The notes under the pieces were generated by a model. It saw nothing but the letters and a program-made list of their open reading frames with translations, ran no database searches and had not been told where the DNA came from. Shown here piece by piece: positions 58,829 through 64,000 of a DNA stretch of 64,000 nucleotides. Source of the DNA: NCEH01 sp040049195 (GTDB taxonomy: Bacteria; Pseudomonadota; Alphaproteobacteria; Rhizobiales; Xanthobacteraceae); NCBI RefSeq assembly GCF_040049195.1, contig NZ_JBDZDL010000004.1; one strand, 5' to 3'. Position 1 is the stretch's first letter. Each line of letters starts with the position of its first letter. The position numbers were made by a program, and so were the translations under genes.

Positions 58829-58903
58829 GTCAAATCCTCTGGGAAGGTCTTGTCGTTGTGCTCCCGACGCGCCCCCGTGAGGCGCACCGGTCCGGTCGGG
58901 CGA

Positions 58904-60241
58904 TCAATAGGCGCCGCCCTTGCCGGGAATCCAGTTGGTGCCTGCAAGCGGCACGCCAGCCATGGCTGCCGATTCAACCGTGAGGGCGACGAGGTCCTCC
59001 GGCTCAAGATTGTGCAGATGGCTCTTGCCGCAGGCACGCGCGATGGTCTGCGCCTCGAGCGTCATGACGCTGAGATAGTTGGCGAGCCGACGGCCGGCCT
59101 TGACGGGGTCGAGCCGCGCCGAGAGCACCGGGTCCTGGGTCGTGATGCCCGCCGGGTCCAAGCCCTCGTGCCAGTCGTCATAGGCGCCGGCGGTGCTGCC
59201 GAGGGCCTCGTATTCGGCTTCGTATTGCGGGTCGTTGTCGCCCAGCGCCACCAGGGCCGCCGTGCCGATGGCGACCGCGTCCGCACCGAGCGCGAGCGCT
59301 TTGGCCACATCCGCGCCATTGCGGATGCCGCCGGAGACGATGAGCTGCACCTTGCGGTGCAGGCCGAGGTCGCGCAGCGCCTGCACGGCCGGGCCGATGG
59401 CCGAGAGAATGGGCAGGCCCACGTGCTCGATGAACACATCCTGCGTCGCCGCCGTGCCGCCCTGCATGCCGTCAAGCACCACCACGTCGGCGCCGGACTT
59501 CACCGCGAGCGAAATATCGTAATAGGGGCGGGAGGCGCCGACCTTCACATAGATCGGCTTTTCCCAGTCGGTGATCTCGCGCAGTTCGCTGATCTTGATC
59601 TCCAGATCATCCGGTCCGGTCCAGTCCGGATGGCGGCAGGCCGAGCGCTGGTCGATGCCTTGCGGCAGGTTGCGCATGGCGGCGACGCGGTCGGAGATCT
59701 TCTGCCCGAGCAACATGCCGCCGCCGCCGGGCTTGGCGCCCTGGCCGATCACGATCTCGATCGCGTCCGCCTTGCGCAAATCGTTGGGGTTCATGCCGTA
59801 GCGCGAGGGCAGATATTGGTAGACCAGGGTCTGGGAATGACCCCGTTCTTCCTGCGTCATGCCGCCGTCACCAGTGGTGGTGGACGTGCCGACGGCCGAG
59901 GCGCCGCGTCCCAGCGCTTCCTTCGCCTGCGCGGAAAGCGCGCCGAAGCTCATGCCGGCGATGGTGACGGGGGTCTTGAGGGTGATCGGCTTCTTGGCGA
60001 AGCGCGTGCCCAGCACCACGTCGGTGCCGCACTTTTCACGATAGCCTTCAAGCGGGTAGCGCGAAACCGAGGCGCCGAGGAAGAGCAGATCGTCGAAATG
60101 GGGCAGCTTGCGCTTGGTGCCGGCCCCGCGAATGTCATAGATGCCGGTCGCCGCCGCGCGCCGGATCTCCGACAAGGTGTGCGGATCGAAGGTGGCGGAA
60201 AAGCGGGGCAGGGTGCGGGGGACGTTGGAGTGGGCGCTCAT
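58904..60241 (-). CDS. mgsC: N-methylglutamate synthase FMN/[Fe-S] subunit (GltB central-domain type)
   Basis: 445 aa from ATG 60241; an ATG at 60262 overlapping the upstream stop (TGATG) is possible. It matches the FMN-binding (beta/alpha)8 domain of glutamate synthase: VTIAGMSFGALSAQAKEALG, TTTGDGGMTQEERG, IEIVIGQGAKPGGGGMLLG, VVLDGMQGGTAATQDVF, and GGIRNGADVAKALALGADAVAIGTAAL. In full-length GltB this follows the amidotransferase; here the enzyme is split over three genes. The unit transfers the methylamino group to form N-methylglutamate. Confidence 0.88.
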   Translation of the reverse strand: MSAHSNVPRTLPRFSATFDPHTLSEIRRAAATGIYDIRGAGTKRKLPHFDDLLFLGASVSRYPLEGYREKCGTDVVLGTRFAKKPITLKTPVTIAGMSFGALSAQAKEALGRGASAVGTSTTTGDGGMTQEERGHSQTLVYQYLPSRYGMNPNDLRKADAIEIVIGQGAKPGGGGMLLGQKISDRVAAMRNLPQGIDQRSACRHPDWTGPDDLEIKISELREITDWEKPIYVKVGASRPYYDISLAVKSGADVVVLDGMQGGTAATQDVFIEHVGLPILSAIGPAVQALRDLGLHRKVQLIVSGGIRNGADVAKALALGADAVAIGTAALVALGDNDPQYEAEYEALGSTAGAYDDWHEGLDPAGITTQDPVLSARLDPVKAGRRLANYLSVMTLEAQTIARACGKSHLHNLEPEDLVALTVESAAMAGVPLAGTNWIPGKGGAY

Positions 60242-60261
60242 GATGGGGTCGTCCTCACGCA

Positions 60262-60969
60262 TCAATAGGCATCGACATTGTCGATGTGGAAATTGTAGAG
60301 CCGGCGGGCCGAGCCGTATCGCTTGAATTCGGACACGTCGATGGAGCCGGCAAGACCCGCTGCCGCCAGTTTTTCGCTGAGCAATTGCTTGTGCTCGTCG
60401 CGCAATTCCTTCTCGATGCAGTCGGCGCCCAGGCTTTTCACCGAGCCGCGCACAAACAGCTTGGCCTCGTAAAGGCTGTCGCCCAACGCCTCGCCGGCAT
60501 CGCCGAATACGATGAGATTGCCCGACTGGCCCATGAAGGCGCTCATATGGCCGATGGAGCCCTGCACGATGATGTCCACGCCCTTCATGGAGATTCCGCA
60601 GCGGGCCGAGGCATTGCCGTCGATGCGCAGCATCCCGCCATGGGCCGTGGCGCCGGCCGCCTGGCTGGCGTCCCCCAGCACATGGACGAAGCCGCTCATC
60701 ATGTTTTCGGCGACGCCGACACCGGCATTGCCGTGGATGATGATGCTCGCCTGCTGGTTCATGCCGGCGCAGTAATAGCCCACATGACCCTCGACCTGGA
60801 TGGTCAGAGGGGCGTCCACGCCGGCTGCCAAAGCGTGCCGGCCATTCGGGTTCAGCACCCGCCAGAGCTTGGCGTTGGTCTCGCCGGTCGCCTTGTGCAG
60901 CGCGCCGTTCAACTCGCGCAGCTCGCTCTGCGCGAGATCGAAGGTGATATCGGGGCTGAAGGCGTTCAT
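60262..60969 (-). CDS. mgsB: N-methylglutamate synthase GXGXG subunit
   Basis: 235 aa from ATG 60969, which overlaps the upstream stop (ATGA). It is a stand-alone GltB C-terminal-type beta-helix with repeated glycine turns: IQVEGHVGYYCAGMNQQASIIIHGN, AENMMSGFVHVLGDAS, IVQGSIGHMSAFMGQSGNLIVFGDAGEALGDSLYEAKLFVRG. This domain holds the other two subunits together and guides substrates. The order mgsA-mgsB-mgsC-gmaS is uninterrupted. Confidence 0.88.
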   Translation of the reverse strand: MNAFSPDITFDLAQSELRELNGALHKATGETNAKLWRVLNPNGRHALAAGVDAPLTIQVEGHVGYYCAGMNQQASIIIHGNAGVGVAENMMSGFVHVLGDASQAAGATAHGGMLRIDGNASARCGISMKGVDIIVQGSIGHMSAFMGQSGNLIVFGDAGEALGDSLYEAKLFVRGSVKSLGADCIEKELRDEHKQLLSEKLAAAGLAGSIDVSEFKRYGSARRLYNFHIDNVDAY

Positions 60970-61865
60970 GCGGCGCGGTCCCAGAAATAGACGGTGGCAG
61001 GCTCGGGCTCGAACACGCGGGCATTCGCAATGCCGGGCAGGTTCACCAGAGCGCGGTATTCGGAGGCGAAGGCCACATATTGGTCGGTCTCGGCCATCAC
61101 GGCGGGCTTGCATGCGATGGGATCGCGCAACACGCCAAAGCCGCTTTCCGTGCCGACGACGAAGGTGAAGAAGCCGTCCAGATCCTTGAGGCCCGCTTCC
61201 AGCGCCTCGCCCAAGGTGGCGCCATTCTTCATGCGCCAGGTGAGGTAGCCGGCGGCAACTTCACTGTCGTTCTCGGTGGCGAAGGAAATCCCCTCGCGCT
61301 TCAATTGGCGGCGCAGATCGTTGTGGTTGGAGAGCGAGCCATTGTGCACCAGGCACTGGTCGGCGCCGGTGGAGAAGGGATGCGCGCCGGCGGTGGTGAC
61401 CGCGCTTTCGGTGGCCATGCGGGTGTGGCCGATGCCGTGTGTGCCGCTCATCTTCGGCAGGTCGAAGCGCTCGGCGACCTCGCTCGGCAGGCCAATTTCC
61501 TTGAAGATCTCCATGCGCGCCCCGGTGCCGACAATGGCGACTTCGGGATGCCGTGCGGCAAGAGCAGCCCGCACCGCGGCTTCCTGGTCGGCCGGAACCT
61601 CGATCACCGCATGGCTCGCGCGCACGACGAGGCGCGGATCGCCGCCGACCACCACCGACAGCGAGTGGGCAAGGCCTTCGAAATCATAGCCTTCCACAGC
61701 CCGAAGAGAGAGCTTCACATGGTCCGCCGCGCCGTTGCCATAGATGGCGAAGCCGGCGCTGTCCGGGCCGCGATCGGTCATCACGCACAGCATGGAGGAA
61801 AGCATTTGCCCAAGCTCTGGCTCGAGCTTGGGGTCCTTCAGAAAGATGCCGACAATGCCGCACAT
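60966..61865 (-). CDS. mgsA: N-methylglutamate synthase class II glutamine amidotransferase-like subunit
   Basis: 299 aa. The N-terminal nucleophile is Cys2 in MCGIVGIFLKD, exposed after Met removal. The class II amidotransferase signature continues with RGPDSAGFAIYG, GHTRMATESAVTTAGAHPFS, and HNGSLSNHNDLRRQL plus ENDSEVAAGYL. It hydrolyses gamma-glutamylmethylamide or glutamine and hands over the amine. It is first in the mgs-gmaS operon; a palindrome lies 83 nt upstream. The symbol should not be confused with methylglyoxal synthase. Confidence 0.88.
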   Translation of the reverse strand: MCGIVGIFLKDPKLEPELGQMLSSMLCVMTDRGPDSAGFAIYGNGAADHVKLSLRAVEGYDFEGLAHSLSVVVGGDPRLVVRASHAVIEVPADQEAAVRAALAARHPEVAIVGTGARMEIFKEIGLPSEVAERFDLPKMSGTHGIGHTRMATESAVTTAGAHPFSTGADQCLVHNGSLSNHNDLRRQLKREGISFATENDSEVAAGYLTWRMKNGATLGEALEAGLKDLDGFFTFVVGTESGFGVLRDPIACKPAVMAETDQYVAFASEYRALVNLPGIANARVFEPEPATVYFWDRAA

Positions 61866-61947
61866 GGCTGAACTCCGGTGGCCGAAACATGGCCGTCTCC
61901 AGAGTGGTACGCCCCAAGCGCCGCCTCGTCAACGCGGGCGGAATAAA

Positions 61948-61964
61948 ATTTTCCCTCTAGGAAA
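61948..61964. promoter_or_regulatory. Candidate XRE-cupin operator upstream of mgsA
   Basis: TTTTCCCTCTAGGAAAA is a perfect 6 bp inverted repeat with a 5 nt spacer, AT-rich in its setting. It lies between the regulator gene and the mgs operon, 83 nt upstream of mgsA. Confidence 0.5.
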
Positions 61965-61984
61965 AAGATGCCGATGGGGGAGGC

Positions 61985-62644
61985 TCAGCGCGGGTCGCGG
62001 CTATAGACGATCACCGAGAGATAGGACATGGGGGTCACGATCAGATCCTCGGGACCATGGGCTGCGCCGGAATCGAACATCAGGGAGTCGCCGGGCCGCA
62101 GATGATAGGTGCGGTCGGCGTGGCGATAGACCACTTCGCCGCTCAGCATGTAGATGAACTCGACGCCGGCATGGCGAAACCCGGTATAGGTCGCCGCGTC
62201 TTGCGAGAGCGTGATGAGGTAAGGTTCAACCACGATATCGCCGCCCAGCCCGTGGCCGAGCAACTCATACTGGTGGCCCACCTTGGTGCCACGCCGCTCG
62301 ATGATGACGCCCTGGTGCGCGCGCACGAAGGAACAGTCGCGCCGCTCCTCGAAGGTGGAAAATAACGTGGTGATGGGCACGTTCAGCGCCTTGGAGATCG
62401 CCTGGAGCGTCGCAAGGGAAGGGGAAATCTGCCCGTTCTCGATCTTCGACAGCATTCCCACCGAAATGCCGGCGGCGCCCGCGAGGTCGGAAACGGTGAG
62501 GTCCAATTGCCGGCGGATGGCGCGCACCTGAATGCCGAGGGCATCTTCCAGGGTGCTGGCAATGGCTGCGGGAGCACCCGACCCGGTCTGATAGTCGACC
62601 ACCTCGGCGGCCTCGCTTGCGGCCTTCGTCTTGCGCTCTGCCAC
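61985..62644 (-). CDS. XRE-family regulator with cupin domain
   Basis: 219 aa from GTG 62644; the frame continues upstream without protein character. An HTH_3 domain (VRAIRRQLDLTVSDLAGAAGISVGMLSKIENG, then PSLATLQAISKALNVP) is joined to a C-terminal cupin (FRHAGVEFIYMLSGEVVYR, then YHLRPGDSLMFDSGAAHGPE) that may bind a small nitrogen compound. Regulators of this type often sit beside amine or amino-acid catabolic genes. It is on the same strand as mgsA, 119 nt upstream, and may control that operon and itself. Confidence 0.9.
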   Translation of the reverse strand: MAERKTKAASEAAEVVDYQTGSGAPAAIASTLEDALGIQVRAIRRQLDLTVSDLAGAAGISVGMLSKIENGQISPSLATLQAISKALNVPITTLFSTFEERRDCSFVRAHQGVIIERRGTKVGHQYELLGHGLGGDIVVEPYLITLSQDAATYTGFRHAGVEFIYMLSGEVVYRHADRTYHLRPGDSLMFDSGAAHGPEDLIVTPMSYLSVIVYSRDPR

Positions 62645-62768
62645 TCTCTTGCCCCTGGTCCCGCGGAACTGTGCTTCGTGTGCATCTTCCCGTGTCTTGG
62701 GCACAATGGCTAGCGTTTCTGCGTGCGTCGCCGTGCGGGCGTCCCGCACCGCCGAACGCCGCAGCCTC

Positions 62769-64000
62769 TCAGGCGGCAGAGCCATTGGATTGGGCAGGCG
62801 CGCCGCTCTCGCGTTGCAGACGGTCGAGATGCTGGCGGATATGCGCGGCCTCGGCCGCCGAGGACGCCAGCGCGATCGCCTGGCCGAAGGCGATTCGCGC
62901 CTCGTCCACGCGGCCGAGTTCCGACAGAAGCGCGCCCTTCAGCCCGAAGAAATGGAAATAGCCCGAAAGGCGTTGCCCCAGCGGCTCGATCATCGCGAGC
63001 GCCGCGCCGGGCCCGCGCACTTTTGAAACCGCCACGGCGCGATTGAGCGTCACCACCGGGGAGGGCTGGAGCTGCTCCAGCATGGCATAGAGGAGATCGA
63101 TCTGGCTCCAGTCGGTATCCTGCGGATGTGCCGCCCGCGCGTGTAATGCGGCGATGGCGGCCTGTACCAGATAGGGGCCGGGCCGCCGATGGCGCATCGC
63201 CTTGTCGATCAGCGCGAGACCTTCCGCGATCATGGTCGCATTCCACAGGGTGCGGTCCTGGTCGTCCATCAGCACGATGGCGCCGTTCGCATCCAGCCGC
63301 GCCGCCGAACGCGCGTGCTGGAGCAGCAGCAGAGCGAGCAGCCCCATGATCTCCGGCTCGGTCTGGAACAGGCGCAACAGCAGGCGGGCGAGGCGGATCG
63401 CCTCGTCGCACAGCGGGCGGCGCGCTCCGGCGTCGGCGCCGGTGGCCGAATAGCCCTCGTTGAATAGCAAGTAGACCATGGCCGCCACCGCCGCGAGCCG
63501 TTCCGCGCGCTCCACCGCTCCGGGCGTTTCGAAGGGGACGCTGGCCCGCGCGATGCGGCTCTTGGCGCGGGTGATGCGTTGCTCCATAGCGGCATCGCTC
63601 ACCAGGAAAGCCCGGGCAATCTGCGGCACGCTGAGCCCCGAGACGATGCGCAAGGCCAGCGCGACCTGCTGGGTTGCCGGCAGTTCCGGATGACAGCAGA
63701 TGAACAGAAGGCGCAGAACGTCGTCGCGATAATGATCGCCGTCGAGCCGCTCGGCGAGGTCGTCCTCGGCGTCGCCGAGCTCGGAGAGATGTTCCTCCGG
63801 CGGCAATGGCGCGAGCTTGGCGCGCCTGCGGGTCTCGTCGATGCCGGAATTGCGGCCGACCATGATGAGCCAGGCGGCGGGATCTCGGGGCGGCCCATTC
63901 TGGGGCCATGTCCGCAGGGCGCGCAGGCAGGCCTCCTGGACCGCTTCCTCGGCGAAATCCAGATCCCGGAAATAGCGCAGCAGGGCGGCGACGGCCTGCG
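62769..64000 (-). CDS. ECF sigma factor with TPR-like C-terminal domain (DUF6596/ECF42 type), partial
   Basis: The gene runs off the right edge: the frame stays open to 64000 and reads QAVAALLRYFRDLDFAEEAV near the edge, the start of region 2. Region 2 continues (ACLRALRTWPQNGPPRDPAAW) and region 4 is RIVSGLSVPQIARAFLVSDAAMEQRITRAK. The C-terminal 230 residues (VYLLFNEGYSATGADAG, then LYAMLEQLQPSPVVTLNRAVA and the final helical repeats) are the SnoaL-free TPR-like extension of this group. Members usually lie next to a YCII-related or DGPF-domain gene, expected just outside the window. Confidence 0.9.
   Translation of the reverse strand, partial: QAVAALLRYFRDLDFAEEAVQEACLRALRTWPQNGPPRDPAAWLIMVGRNSGIDETRRRAKLAPLPPEEHLSELGDAEDDLAERLDGDHYRDDVLRLLFICCHPELPATQQVALALRIVSGLSVPQIARAFLVSDAAMEQRITRAKSRIARASVPFETPGAVERAERLAAVAAMVYLLFNEGYSATGADAGARRPLCDEAIRLARLLLRLFQTEPEIMGLLALLLLQHARSAARLDANGAIVLMDDQDRTLWNATMIAEGLALIDKAMRHRRPGPYLVQAAIAALHARAAHPQDTDWSQIDLLYAMLEQLQPSPVVTLNRAVAVSKVRGPGAALAMIEPLGQRLSGYFHFFGLKGALLSELGRVDEARIAFGQAIALASSAAEAAHIRQHLDRLQRESGAPAQSNGSAA

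Noticed and set aside
58829..58850. Possible second XRE-cupin site before gmaS
   Set aside because: Only one arm resembles the 61948-61964 motif, and the match coincides with the gmaS ribosome binding site.
57491..60268. 925-codon + strand open frame across gmaS and mgsC
   Set aside because: It has no recognisable domain and lies opposite two genes with full motifs and ribosome binding sites.

Overview
The window is about 64 kb of high-GC, densely coding bacterial chromosome. Families typical of Hyphomicrobiales (three tandem DUF992 proteins, a DUF2865 protein), an Azospirillum-like che gene order and a methylamine-type C1 module suggest a facultatively methylotrophic alphaproteobacterium, perhaps near Xanthobacteraceae (Xanthobacter, Ancylobacter, Starkeya). 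The taxonomy is inference. I found no rRNA, tRNA, CRISPR array, insertion sequence or prophage.

Layout. (1) 1-8.3 kb is a chemotaxis-like operon on the + strand: a FliL-like anchored protein, a chemoreceptor, a hybrid CheA with two CheW-like domains and a receiver domain, then CheW, CheY, CheB and CheR. It ends at a bidirectional terminator facing a response regulator/sensor kinase pair. (2) 11-33 kb is mostly housekeeping and envelope genes: glutathione transferases, RlmJ, a secreted RNase T2 coupled to a small exported protein, a type III PLP decarboxylase, a membrane protein/ClpP-fold pair, MsrP, three DUF992 proteins, an aspartate aminotransferase, a diguanylate cyclase, DUF2865, an orphan TRAP binding protein and CreA. 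Next comes a tightly overlapped cysS-GNAT-cimA operon preceded by a candidate cysteine leader peptide. (3) 33-39 kb holds a LOG protein, an ArsR regulator with an ATM1-type exporter, a DUF559 gene between two copies of a palindromic repeat, a near-consensus parS site, and psd-pssA.

(4) 38.7-49.3 kb is a nitrogen-scavenging island. A candidate sigma-54 promoter precedes a dipeptide-type ABC importer whose two ATPases are fused through a linker made of the genomic repeat. The importer runs directly into AtzG, AtzE and AtzH/HpxZ homologues and a GntR regulator. A convergent allophanate hydrolase (AtzF) has a large AT-rich palindrome upstream. The likely job is uptake of a small amide, hydrolysis to a carboxylated urea such as allophanate, then release of ammonium and CO2.

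(5) 49.7-62.6 kb is best read as the N-methylglutamate pathway for methylamine oxidation: mgsABC (N-methylglutamate synthase), gmaS (gamma-glutamylmethylamide synthetase) and mgdABCD (N-methylglutamate dehydrogenase, of the SoxBDAG family). purU sits downstream. A LysR gene and an XRE-cupin gene are the likely regulators, each next to a palindrome. Taken alone, several of these genes would be labelled sarcosine oxidase, glutamate synthase or glutamine synthetase III. The window ends inside an ECF sigma factor of the DUF6596/ECF42 type.

Start codons were often moved from the longest open frame to match ribosome binding sites, stop/start overlaps or family length. Functional names rest on motifs and gene order, because no search could be run.
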